DNA of 64,000 nucleotides, from positions 237,941,224 through 238,005,223 of the forward strand of contig CM040118.1 in NCBI GenBank assembly GCA_022559845.1, written 5' to 3'. Shown here piece by piece: positions 1 to 9,535 of the stretch (the stretch's first letter is position 1; the number at the start of each line of letters is the position of its first letter). This stretch comes from Amorphophallus konjac. Its lineage: Eukaryota; Streptophyta; Magnoliopsida; Alismatales; Araceae. Under the pieces are notes generated by a model. The model had not been told where the DNA came from and did not search any database. It saw only the letters and a list, made by a program, of their open reading frames with translations. A program made the translations under genes and the position numbers.

Positions 1-21
1 GTGTATTTGGAATTATGCGCT

Positions 22-579
22 TCATCTAGGATTAGTTTCTTCGTAGCTCATGATCTGGTACACATATTCAGCCCTTAAATAGCAATCTTCCGTCATTGGA
101 AATAGAAAAATCTGCCTTTGTTCCATATTGGCTTTAATTTCCAGTAATATAGGATCATCATTTTGTAGCTTGACTAGATCTTCTATCAATGTAAGTTGAG
201 CTCGGATATTAGCTATGAAACAATCTTCTTCCTTTATGTCAATATCTAAGTTCAACTAAGTAAATTGAGGAACAAGGTTAGTTACATTTATCATAAGACT
301 TGATAGCATACCCATTGGTTTTCTGCTGAGTGCATCTGCTACAGCATTAGCCTTGCCAGAATGATATTGAATAGTAAAATCAAAGTCTTTGAGATATTCT
401 AACCACCTCCTCTGCCTCATGTTAAGCTCCTTTTGAGAGAATAAATATTTCAAGCTTTTATGGTCCTAGTAGACCGTGAATTTTTCTCCATAAAGATAAT
501 GACGCCAAATTTTCAAGGCGAAAATAACCGCTGCTAATTCCAGATCATGTACGGGATAGTTTTTCTCGTGACGTTTCAA
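22..579 (-). pseudogene. Element A pol remnant: RNase H end and linker toward integrase
   Basis: Sense translation gives the end of Ty3 RNase H ([14 protein letters not shown] block, then [14 protein letters not shown] and VADALSRKP) followed by the variable linker that precedes the integrase zinc finger (LQNDDPILLEIK). The matching blocks in element C lie at about 13840-14180. In-frame stops occur near 578, near 467 inside the DHKSLK block, at about 256 and at about 22, so it is cut into short pieces. No integrase domain is reached before the window ends. Confidence 0.85.
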
Positions 580-1863
580 TTATCTTGAAGAATAACATAT
601 TACTTTTCCATTCTGCATGAGAACGCATCCTAAGTCAATGCCAGACGCATCCGTATACACTTCGAATCCACCACCCTCCATTGGTAGTGATAAAATATGA
701 GCTATTGTAAGATGATTCTTAAGAGTTTGGAAACTCTTCTCACATTCCTCTGACCAGACAAAAGGATTTTCTTTTCTTACTAGTCTAGTTAAAGGAACCG
801 CAATTTTTGAGAAGTCTTTAATGAATCTCCTATAATAACCAGCTAGACCCAGAAAGCTTCTTACTTCTGATACAGTCATTGGCCGACTCCAATTCTTGAC
901 AGCTTCTACCTTAGAAGGATCCATAGCAATACCTTCTTTTGAAATAATGTGGCCTAGGAATGAGACTCCCTCGAGCCAGAATTCACACTTATTGAGTTTG
1001 GCATAAAGCTTGTGTTCTCTAAGTGTTTGTAAAGCTATTTTCAAATGTTGTTCATGTTCCTCTTTCGTCTTGGAATATATCAAGATGTCATCAATGAAGA
1101 CGACGATGAACTGGTCCAGATATGTCTGGAAGACATTGTTCATAAGTTGCATGAATGCTACTAGGGCATTAGTTACCCTAAACAGCATCACTACGAATTC
1201 ATAGTGGCCATAACGACTTCGAAAAGCCGTTTTATAAATGTCCTCTTCTTTAATTCTAAGCTGATGATAACATGATCTGAGGTCTATCTTAGAGAAATAT
1301 TCTTCTTTTGAAAGCTGATCGAAGAGCTCATCAATACGTGGCAACGGATACTTGTTTTTAATTGTGAGTTGATTCAGTCGCTGGTAATCGATGCATAGCC
1401 TGAGAGAACCATCCTTCTTCTTGACAAATAGAACCGGCGCACCCCAAGGGGATGTGCTAGATCTGATGAAGCCCTTGTCTAATAGTTCCTGCAACTGCCT
1501 TTTCAATTCCTTAAGCTCCGTGGGGGACATCCTGTAAGGGGCTATAGAAATAGGTGCTGCTCCTGGAATGAGTTCAATGGTGAAGTTCACTTCCCTCTCG
1601 GGCGGTAAACTGGGTAGTTCTATTGGAAACACGTCTGGGAACTCATTTACAATAGGGATGTCTGCTATGTTAATTTCTTTGGATTCGGTGATAATGATAG
1701 AAGCAAGAAAAGCTTTACATCCTCGCGAGATAAGTTTACAAGCGTGAAGTGAGGATATGATAGTGGGGTGTTTCTTGTACTTGATGCCAAGAAAAGAGAA
1801 TCTTGGAAGACCGGGCTTTCGAAAGGATATAATCTTTATTTTGGAAATTGATATAAGCATCAT
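580..1863 (-). pseudogene. Element A pol remnant: Ty3 reverse transcriptase
   Basis: A 427-codon open stretch holding the RT core. Visible blocks are [18 protein letters not shown], the [27 protein letters not shown] palm entry, [11 protein letters not shown], the catalytic FIDDILIYS and [16 protein letters not shown], running into the start of RNase H ([16 protein letters not shown]). The conserved [12 protein letters not shown] block of element C is altered here ([12 protein letters not shown]). RT copies element RNA into DNA inside virus-like particles. The stretch is flanked by stops or frame changes on both sides, so it is not a functional polyprotein segment. Confidence 0.9.
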
Positions 1864-2261
1864 GATCTACAAGCCAATCTACCCCTAAAATGGCATCATA
1901 ACCTTTCATGTCAAGGCATACTAGGTTTGCGGGGAGATTATGACCTTCTACTATCACTTCGCTATTAGGATAATAGTCGGTAAGCTTTGTTCCAGAACCT
2001 AAGGGTGTGGGAAATAGCAAGATCTGAAGGTAAGGGAACTGATGCGATTGGTAATGTTTTAGCAAAAGTAGTGGAGATAAAAGAATGAGAGGCACCCATA
2101 TCAAATAGCACAAATGCAGGACGAGAACAAATTTGAAGAGTACCTTCCATAAGCCCATCATCCCTGGGCGCTTCCTCTTCTTCTAGAATAGCATTGAGGC
2201 GAGCCTGCCTCCTGCGTCTTCCACCAGATGACTGGTCCTTCGTAAGGGGGCATTCCGGCAT
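1864..2261 (-). pseudogene. Element A protease remnant
   Basis: The retropepsin active-site block reads LFDMGASHSFIS at about 2094-2102 for DMG; the intact counterpart in element C is LFDTGASHS. The catalytic Asp is kept but the following Thr is Met, as an ACG to ATG change would give. Downstream, recognisable protease blocks (STPLG-like, then LVCLDMKGYDAILGVDWL) appear in another frame, so at least two frame changes lie between here and RT. The region normally releases Gag, RT and integrase from the polyprotein. Confidence 0.85.
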
Positions 2262-2516
2262 GCGATGCTCCCTACTTCCACAACGTAAACAAGCGCCGAG
2301 ACGCTTCCAACACTCCTTAGCCGAATGGCCGAATTTTTCACAAAACGTGCAAGCCGTGGCGACCTGCTCCTTCTCCTCCTTGACTTTCTTTTGCTTATGG
2401 GAACTTCCACCATTCCCATTCCTGGATCTCTTCTTACTATCACGGCTTTTGTAAGGCTCCGTGATGCTGAATTTCCTTTTCTTATAACACCGATCTAAGC
2501 GTCGGCTTGATTCTTC
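2240..2516 (-). pseudogene. Element A gag C-terminus with two zinc knuckles
   Basis: Minus-strand reading gives a basic stretch followed by two CCHC knuckles, CTFCEKFGHSAKEC and CLRCGSREHRMPEC, spaced exactly as in element C (11959-12065). Such knuckles bind the element RNA for packaging. A stop near 2514-2516 separates this part from the Gag core upstream. Confidence 0.85.
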
Positions 2517-3158
2517 TCATTTCCCTTTCAATTTTTTGACCTTCTCTAAGGTCCTTTCACATAGGTATGCCCGCTGAACCTTATCCGAATAAGTACGGAT
2601 GTTTTGGGTCCCGAGCTGCTGAATGAAACCGAGTCGTAACCCGTCCATAAACCGATTTGTCTTGAGTAGATCGGTGCTGATAAGATGCGGTGCGTAAGGT
2701 GCAAGCCTTGAGAATTGTAGTTCATATTCGGCAATCATCATCATTCCTTGCCGAAGAGCGGCGAACTCCATAGCCTTTCGTTCCTTTACATGCTCAGAAA
2801 AGTACTTGGCACGGAACATGGTAAGAAAACCATCCCATGTATGAGGTGCATTGGCCGGAGGTGCAGGAATTGACTTCCACCATGTGCGAGCATCTTTATT
2901 GAGTTGAAAGGTTACGAGACGCACCTTCTCCTGATCGGTGCATTGGATGACATCAAATATACGATTCATTTCGTCTATCCAGTTTTCTGCCTCATCGAGA
3001 TTTGACGAACCATAGAATCGCGGAGGATTTAAACTCCGAAAATTGCGATGTAGGTCACCAGCCCTTGCCCCTGCGCCGCCTTGCGCTATGGTTTGCAATG
3101 CCTGAGTAAGGCCGGCAACTGTTTGTTGCATGCCATCCTAATCTACATGATGAGCCAT
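2517..3158 (-). pseudogene. Element A gag (capsid region)
   Basis: Retrotransposon Gag core with blocks NPPRFYGSS, CTDQEKVRLVTFQL, DARTWWKSI, FSEHVKERKAMEFAALRQG and YELQFSRLAPYAPHLI, closely matching element C Gag. Gag forms the particle shell. The homologous start is the ATG at 3158, but the seventh codon after it is TAG; the next ATG at 3131 opens the 204-codon stretch. It ends at a stop near 2517 before the zinc knuckles. Confidence 0.88.
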
Positions 3159-3363
3159 AAGGTACTTGAGAGAAATATAACAACTTGTTATTTCTCATGA
3201 AATTGGAATGAAAAATCCATCTTAAGGCTAATTAATTATCTTATCCCGGGCTCTACCCAATTCTCACACGGGTATGGAATTTCTTCCTTAGTTCATAGGT
3301 AGGGGTCCTTAAACCTTGGACTTATCCTATGACATGATTCTTCTTCCTAAGTCCTGAGACATA

Positions 3364-3376
3364 GGCTCTGATACAA
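3364..3376 (-). other. Primer binding site of element A (degenerate)
   Basis: In sense the site reads GTATCAGAGCC, 8 bases after the LTR end. The canonical initiator-Met site starts TGG; here TTT stands in its place. Confidence 0.75.
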
Positions 3377-3454
3377 ACTTAACTGTCACGTCCCGAGCCT
3401 TTATTATAGCGGAAGACTAACTCGGGGAGCGCGACAGTTAAGTTGGTATCAGAG
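3366..3454. repeat. Inverted repeat spanning LTR end and primer binding site of A
   Basis: The left arm holds the primer binding site, the leader and the LTR terminus (CTCTGATAC ... AACTTAACTGTC ... TCCCGAG). The right arm 3421-3454 (CTCGGGGAG ... GACAGTTAAGTT ... GGTATCAGAG) is its near-complete inverse. The arms are about 31-34 bases with a spacer of about 20 bases, and the right arm lies inside the LTR. The right arm has the TGG that the functional site lacks. Confidence 0.85.
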
Positions 3455-4543
3455 TGCAAGACAATCACACACATAAATGCAATTGCATAATATTACTCAA
3501 ACTCCAACTTTATTTTAAAATAATCAAGTACAACCACTAATTCAATTTCCATTATGCACTAGACTCAAGAAATAAGAAAATTACATAGACTCAATCTAAA
3601 CAATATAGACTTTCCTAAGTCTTCACTCTCATCTTGACAATACTTTCATTCTCTCTCGGACCTGCTACTTGTATAACCCGAATCCGAATTTGAATCACTT
3701 TCATCTCCTGAAAAGATTGGAAATAGGTAATGAGCACACTTGCCTAGTAGGTTTCTTCGCATCAACATGAAGGCACTATTAAAGTAATTAACAATTTAGC
3801 TCTAAAGAATAAGGTAAAAATCATGCGAATGCGATCAATCATGCGATTAAACCAAAGTAACAAGATGATCAAGTAAGTTAGAATGAGAACAAATACGAAC
3901 TAGTAAGAATGTAACAAGAACATGATATTGGCCTTTCATGAATAAGAATGTATCAAGAATATACTAGCAAGCAACATAATCATCACTCTAGTATCTTTTG
4001 CTTATGAGCAAGTATTTCATTAATTTCTGTGGAATATCAAGCAAGAAAGTCATGTACAATAATGTCATGTCGTGCCATGGATTTTCACTTATTTGTAGAG
4101 AAAGTACTCCCAGCGCAATGCGACGCCAGTAGCATCATACCCCATGGTTTATAAAATAATATGTTTCCGACAATCAGCCGAGGGGACTAGCATAGAGCCC
4201 TTGAACACAATCAGTGCTCGATCGCATCTTCAAGTATAAATCAAACTTTTTCCACGCATGTAACAATAAAGTATGGTCAAGAATATAATGAGTTCAAATA
4301 AGCTCATTATAACAATAATTCAATGAATGAATGCTTCAATAAGAATCATGAAAAATCAAGATTGACTTAAGCAAGGTTATGGTTATGGAAATAAATCGGC
4401 AGCATAACGATACATTCTTTTTCTTCCATTCATTATATTAGGTTTCTTGATCAATATGATAAGTTCTAGATCTTCAAGAGTCTATCTAGAACCTTGCAAT
4501 ATCAACCCTTGGTCAATCTTTGGGTTAAAATACTCAAGTAGTG

Positions 4544-5241
4544 TGACGGTCGTGTACTGGGCCGTTACATTTGTCTGAATCGGACTCAGTGGAATGTGAC
4601 GGTCGTATATTGGACCGTTACTTGTGCCTGACTGTCCAACATAGAGCCGTTACATTACTGATAACCAAAATCATCGATTGTGTAATCTAATCAATGGGCT
4701 TTAACGGTACAACCAACTCGGCGTCCTAGTGGGAATCCCAGGCTCGCGGATAATTACGGAGGCCTTGAAATAAGATTTCCTAGTCCATTGGAAGGAATAT
4801 CCAATAGAGAGGTCCTCATGTCCAAGAATAGTGTTCCTATAGTGCAAAGTGAACTAATGGACAACATACCGGAATATGTGCCATATACTTAAAGAAATGA
4901 CTCTATAGATAGGAAAGAATGTGTAACATTATGAAACCAAGATAAAACTCCGTTAATACAACTTTGGAAAATCATGATTTAGAATACAAAACTATAGAGT
5001 TTTAGCCAATGAAATTAGCATAACTTAAAATAACCCAAGACACATTAATCATGCAATTTGATTATGAATCAGAAACTAAACTCAAAGTCATGATAATAGG
5101 TCCAAACTTAGCTATCTAAGCTTATTTATAAGTAAACTCTAACTGGTTATCATTCTGCCTCGGGCTGACAGAACACAGTTCCTGACGGTCTAGGGTGGGC
5201 GTGTTACAGTATTGTGACGGTTTATTGAGGGGCCGTTACAG
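4544..5241. repeat. Short inverted words in LTR A, left group
   Basis: Units at 4544-4568, 4597-4622, 4629-4655 (partial), 5183-5209 and 5214-5241 each read roughly TGACGGTC, 5-8 variable bases, then GGCCGTTACA, so each could form a small hairpin. Confidence 0.75.
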
Positions 5242-5246
5242 TGGTG
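5242..5246. repeat. Target site duplication TGGTG (left copy) of element B
   Basis: TGGTG precedes the TG of the B 5' LTR and is repeated at 26846-26850 after the CA of the 3' LTR. It fixes the ends of B exactly. Confidence 0.95.
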
Positions 5247-5412
5247 TGTTGGGTTTTTGTGACTTCCCTAGTGTTTTGATGATGAGCATCACTATGTTAA
5301 ATATTGTCATTTTCATCAGATATCTTGCGTAATGTTATGCATTTGAAATTTCCATGATTAACAGGAAAACTGCTATGAGGTAGTACCTTGTATGTCCGTA
5401 CTGTTCCTTTAA

Positions 5413-6130
5413 TACTTCGTGTTGTTTGTGTTCACTACACTTCGTGTTGTCCTTTTGTACGTCGTGTTGTTCCAACTATGTTTTTTGATTATCTTCGTGC
5501 TGTTTACTGAAGCAGCTCGATTTGTTCTGAGGAACTTCGAGTCATTTTCCTGTGAACCTCGTGTCGTTTCCTCAGTATTTAGTTGCTCATCTCGAGTCAT
5601 CCTTTTATTTTTGCTCTTGTGTTTTCGTGTCATTTACTGTAGTTACTCGAGTCGTTTTCCTACTTTCACTGTTTTATCACGTGTCGTTGTAGCCGTTCCT
5701 GTCTTCTGTCTTCGTGTTGTTTTTCCTAGACCCCGTGTCCTTTTTGCTTTATGACCACACTTCGTGTAGGGTTCTGTTTTCGTCTTCGAGTTGGTTTTAG
5801 TCCGTGTCGTCCTCGTCTTCGAGTCGTTCGTAAGTTCGAGCAATTTTTTATTCGAGTCATTTTTTATGTCTTCGTGTTGTTTCTGTGTTTTGTGTCTTTA
5901 TGTTATTTTTGTATTTGTGTCTTCGTGTTGCTTCTTTCTATCTTCGTCCAAGGTTCCCCTGATCGTGTGTTTCTATCGTTTCACTACGTGTTATTTCCTT
6001 CTCACCTCGTGCTGTTCTCATCTGACCTCGTGTCATTCTCTCTTTATTTCGTGCTGTAGTCATCTTGTGTATCTCATGTCGTTCTTAGTATAGTGCATCT
6101 CGTATTGCTATCACATACCTCATGCAATTT
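5413..6130 (+). repeat. Degenerate word array in 5' LTR of B (TTCGTGTYGTT)
   Basis: About 28 copies of a word close to CTTCGTGTCGTT, spaced about 20-30 bases apart in irregular T-rich sequence. Variants include CTTCGAGTCATT, CCTCGTGCTGTT and CTTCGTGTTGTT. Copies share the word but not the spacers. Confidence 0.85.
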
Positions 6131-6239
6131 TAGTTTTTGTGGCCCTGAGTTTTAATGGTTTTAATTTCTTTGCAGGAGAAGAAGAAAAACAAAAAGAAGA
6201 AGGTGGTCCGAGGAAGAATATTCCCCAGTGTCTGGGCTG

Positions 6240-6352
6240 CACGTGATCCAATACTAAAGGAACCAATACTATAGGGGCACGTGGCAAGAAGGTTCTGGAT
6301 CAAGCGCGGGAAGCACACGCCTTGCATGAACCCTCCTGATCGCTTATAAAAG
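6240..6352 (+). promoter_or_regulatory. Promoter of B 5' LTR: two G-boxes and TATA box
   Basis: CACGTG at 6240-6245 (within CACGTGATCCAA) and 6278-6283 (within CACGTGGC), followed by TATAAAAG at 6345-6352. Transcription should start about 30 bases downstream of the TATA box. G-boxes bind bZIP or bHLH factors in plants. Confidence 0.75.
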
Positions 6353-6960
6353 CACTGCCTCACCATCTACAAAAATGAGGAGCTCCGAGGTTACAGAAAA
6401 TAAATTTGAGTGAGAGCAGACGAGAAAGAGCCTCCCAGAGAAACTAGAGTGATCCAGTTGAGAGAGAAGAGAGAGCAGAAGAGTGATCAGAAGATGGGTA
6501 TTGACTTACGGATCAAATCCGAAGTCTGCTGCTCAGTTTGAGCTACATTGTTCCAGTTTCTGAAATTTGGCTTCCTTCTTTCTTGTTTTCATTTTTATAT
6601 GTTTTTTCCTTCTTGATTGAAAGTTCTCTGTGTTACCTCCTGGTGTTCAGGGGAAGAGAGAGACGTGTTCTCTCTGGTTTACTTGCAACAGAGGTTGCAG
6701 TATTGTTCCCTCTCGTAGAAGAGGTGTTCCCTCTGGGATTCAGAGGAAGAGAGACCTTGGTCTCTGGTTCTAGTGACTGCAGATCACTAGTGTTCCCTCC
6801 GGTTGGAGGAAGAGGAACTTGTTTCCTACTTTCTAGGTACTTGGAGTCCTTAGGGTTCCCTCCGGGTGTGGAGGAAGAGGGGAGGGTGTTCCCCTGGTGA
6901 AGCTGTGAATCAGCCGTTGTCGCAGACTGAGTCTGCTTTGCTAGCAGGTGCTAGTGGAAG

Positions 6961-7021
6961 CCTCACTTCGATTTGAAGTGAGGGGTGGACGTAGGCAGAC
7001 TGGAGGTCTGACCGAACCACC
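6961..7021 (+). promoter_or_regulatory. Two-hairpin conserved structure, 5' LTR of B
   Basis: Hairpin 1 pairs CCTCACTTC with GAAGTGAGG. Hairpin 2 begins immediately, pairing GGTGG (6984-6988) with CCACC (7017-7021) around an inner stem AGAC ... GTCT. The same layout with different inner-stem bases occurs in elements D, E and F. Confidence 0.8.
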
Positions 7022-7234
7022 TTAAAAACCTCTGGGTACTCGTGTGATTGTCTGTGGTGTTTTTGTGGTGTTCCTTCTATCCACTCGAGCTATTGTCCGC
7101 ACTACGTTTTTGTGGGTTCAACTCCGAGATTGCTTGTTTTAAGTGAATAATTCTTCAATAATTTTTAATCGGTTGAAAACAGTGATCTATTCATCCCCTC
7201 CCCTTCTCGATCACTTTATATTTCTTGTATCACT

Positions 7235-7246
7235 TGGTATCAGAGC
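7235..7246 (+). other. Primer binding site of element B
   Basis: TGGTATCAGAGC, two bases after the LTR end, complementary to the 3' end of plant initiator-Met tRNA. Confidence 0.93.
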
Positions 7247-7260
7247 GGGTATTTCCCAAT

Positions 7261-7932
7261 ATGTGGTCCAACGGCCAGGGAAACGGATCCGCTGGTTCTC
7301 GCAGCTACATTGCTGAAGGGCAGACAATCACCCGTCCCCCTTTCTTCGATGGTAATAACTATTTCTTTTGGAAGAACAGGATGGAAGTCTTTATTAGGGC
7401 CCAAAGCCACAAGCTCTGGAGAGTAATTACAGATGGTCTGTACCAACTTCCACCGAACGAAGACATGTGGACAGAGGAACAGGTTAAACTCTCCGCACTG
7501 AATTGGACAGCTCTTAACATCATACAGTGCGCTGTCCACCCGGAAGAGTACTTGAGGATTTCAGCGTGCAAGACTGCAAAGAAAATGTGGGATGAATTGC
7601 AGTTAATGTATGAGGGCACATCTCAAGTGAGAGCTACCAAGGTCAATATGCTTACAACTCAGTATGAGTTATTTAAGATGAAGCCAGAGGAGTTGATCAC
7701 AGAAATGTATGCTAGATTATCTGTGATCATCAATAGTCTGAGAGGATTTGGAGAGGAGATTCAGCAAGAAGACATGGTCAGGAAGATCCTTAGGTCCCAA
7801 ACTCCCATCTGGGATATAAGGTGACAGTCATAGAGGAATCTAGAGATTTATCCACCATGTCAGTAACCCAGCTGATTGGGTCTCTCATGACCCACGAAAT
7901 GAACTTAAAACAAGGGAATGATGGACATGACA
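7261..7932 (+). pseudogene. Element B gag, N-terminal part
   Basis: Sirevirus Gag start. I chose the ATG at 7261 because an in-frame ATG at 7225 lies inside the LTR. Blocks include RPPFFDGNNYFFWKNRM, LSALNWTALNIIQCAV, MWDELQLMYEGTSQVRATK and SVIINSLRGFGEEI, the capsid (UBN2-type) domain. A one-base frame change near 7815 stops the first frame at 7824; homology continues in another frame (IEESRDLS, LIGSLMTHEMNL) to 7932. There element C interrupts the gene, and the rest lies at 18684-20218. Confidence 0.9.
7928..7932. repeat. Target site duplication TGACA (left copy) of element C
   Basis: TGACA before the C 5' LTR is repeated at 18679-18683 after the 3' LTR. Confidence 0.93.
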
Positions 7933-8043
7933 TGTAGCAACCCTAATAAATGGATAATTGAAATGAATTAAAACATATATATTACAGAAGTAATATATAA
8001 AAGGAATAGGGTTAATTGGACGAAGTAAAGCAAAATTAAAAAT

Positions 8044-8285
8044 AACGCCTCTTATTAAGGCGTTAATTTATAAAGAAACGCCTCTATCCATGGCGTGACT
8101 AAAGAAAGGACGCCCACATATGCGGTCGTCAGTTCTCATACGACCAAATGGGTAAGTAAAAGAAACGCCCCTATCTTGGGCGTGTTTTAAAACACGAAAC
8201 GCCCTTTGTCAAGGCGCTTTTTAAGAAACGCCCTAAAGTAAGGCGTCAATTAAAGAATAGACGCCCTGACCAAAGTCGTTAATTC
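8044..8285. repeat. ACGCC/GGCGT inverted-word array, upstream group, 5' LTR of C
   Basis: About seven units of roughly 22 bases, each ACGCC(C), 5-8 variable bases, then (G)GGCGT: near 8044, 8078, 8109, 8163, 8196, 8225 and 8259. They lie upstream of the TATA box. Confidence 0.85.
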
Positions 8286-8422
8286 AGTTCGAGAACCGAT
8301 CGAACCCAGAACTTATCCAAGGAAAGATTAACCTAATCTAGTAAGTGTCTATTAGAGTAAGGACTCTATTAAGGATATACTACCCTCAATCAAACCCTAC
8401 TCTTGTTAGGACTCCAAAATCC

Positions 8423-8431
8423 TATAAATAG
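8423..8431 (+). promoter_or_regulatory. TATA box, 5' LTR of C
   Basis: TATAAATAG about 490 bases into the LTR. It is the best core promoter candidate and is identical in the 3' LTR at 16103-16111. Confidence 0.7.
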
Positions 8432-8889
8432 TCTTGATCGAACAAACCCTAAACCTATTTTATCGATCGTCTGCTACGGTGAGTGAAGAACCGAACGTTC
8501 TTCTCTTTTTTTTTTAAAGCATATGAAGAGTTACTGACTCTTCATCTCCTTCTCTTCTGTACAGGTTAAGAAGATCTGCGTCCTGAAGAACTTATGTAAG
8601 TTCTTATTTCTTCGCTTCCAGCAAGCCATTACAAAGAAGATTGATATCTTCGATATATCTTCTGCAGGTTCTCTCATCCTCATCAATCATCTTCCTGCCC
8701 TTTCTTGCTGCCAAGTCGTAGGAGTTTCAGAACACCTCACGTCGATCTCCAGATTATCAATTAAGGTAGGATTTTCTCAAGTTATTGTAGCCCAAATAAG
8801 AATTAATGCAAGATATCTATACATACGTATATGAGCATGGCATGCATACTGTTTATAAGGTTTTATTACGTTTTCTGCAAAATTTTGAA

Positions 8890-9535
8890 AGAAACGCCCT
8901 TGATTAGGGTGCTAATTTAAAAGAAACGACCATGCTAGTGGTCGTCAATTTAATATTTGACGCCCTCTACGCAGGCGTTAATTTCATAAGAATTGCATGT
9001 GATTAATGATTGATCCTGTTTAAAAATTATAATACATATGAAATATTGATTTTTAATATCTTGCATGACTCTGTGAATTCCTGTTAAATTTTACTGCCAT
9101 GACATGTCTCCTGTCTCTCGAAATATTATTTATTAAAATATCGTAAATCCCTTGAAATTCACGACTTGGACAAAGTCATTTTCCATATTCTAACGCCCCA
9201 GTACAAGGCGTGAATCTGAAAAGTAACGCCCCTTCCTAGGGCGTGTATCTGTTAAAATCCTGAAATTCACATATTCTGTAAAATGGAATTAGAAAGTAAC
9301 GCCCCTTCCAAGGGCGCGTTTTTGATAAATTTCTGAGAATAATTATATCCTGTCGAATATGTAAATGATGAGACGCCTGCCTCTGTAGTCGTCAACTTTG
9401 AAGAAACGCCCCCAGGGAAGGCGTGTTTTTGATAAATTAATGAAATAATGGAAATTCTGCAAATTGGCAATATATGTAAACGCCCTTCTGTTAGGCGTTA
9501 ATTATTCAATACACGACTTTACTTAAGTCGTTATT
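8890..9535. repeat. ACGCC/GGCGT inverted-word array, transcribed group, 5' LTR of C
   Basis: About a dozen further units (near 8890, 8921, 8959, 9160, 9190, 9224, 9297, 9371, 9404, 9478 and 9512), downstream of the TATA box and hence in RNA. Some units have both arms changed together: ACGACC with GGTCGT near 8925, and ACGACTT with AAGTCGT near 9514. Confidence 0.85.

Larger units (their letters stand above)
1..5246 (-). mobile_element. Ty3/gypsy element A, left segment (partial)
   Basis: Minus-strand Ty3/gypsy element reading from its 5' LTR at right to pol at left; the 3' part of pol and the 3' LTR lie beyond the window. Order in sense is LTR, primer binding site, gag with two zinc knuckles, protease, reverse transcriptase and RNase H, which is Ty3 order. 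The 5' LTR is cut at 5246 by copia element B and resumes at 26851-28242. Residue-level similarity to element C (same double CCHC, same RT and RNase H blocks) puts both in one clade. Frameshifts and stops throughout mean it is dead. Confidence 0.92.
3384..5246 (-). repeat. 5' LTR of element A, promoter-distal part
   Basis: The LTR ends in sense with GGGACGTGACA next to the primer binding site. It is interrupted at 5246 by copia B; the remainder is 26851-28242, giving about 3.25 kb in total. It contains short inverted words of the TGACGGTC ... GGCCGTTACA type. No gene is present. A stretch near 4680-4770 resembles part of the LTR of element C (a GATTCCC ... GTTGTACC block). Confidence 0.88.
5247..7232 (+). 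repeat. 5' LTR of element B
   Basis: Starts TGTTGGG and ends TGTATCA next to the primer binding site. In order it holds a TTCGTGTYGTT word array, two G-boxes, a TATA box, purine-rich leader sequence and a two-hairpin block. Long open stretches inside it are low-complexity artefacts. Confidence 0.95.

Noticed and set aside
1010..1204. Plus-strand open frame opposite element A RT
   Set aside because: Shadow of the minus-strand RT coding sequence.
5419..6093. Long open frames with hydrophobic V, F and L-rich peptides in the B LTR
   Set aside because: The hydrophobicity comes from the T-rich TTCGTGTCGTT array; not a membrane protein.
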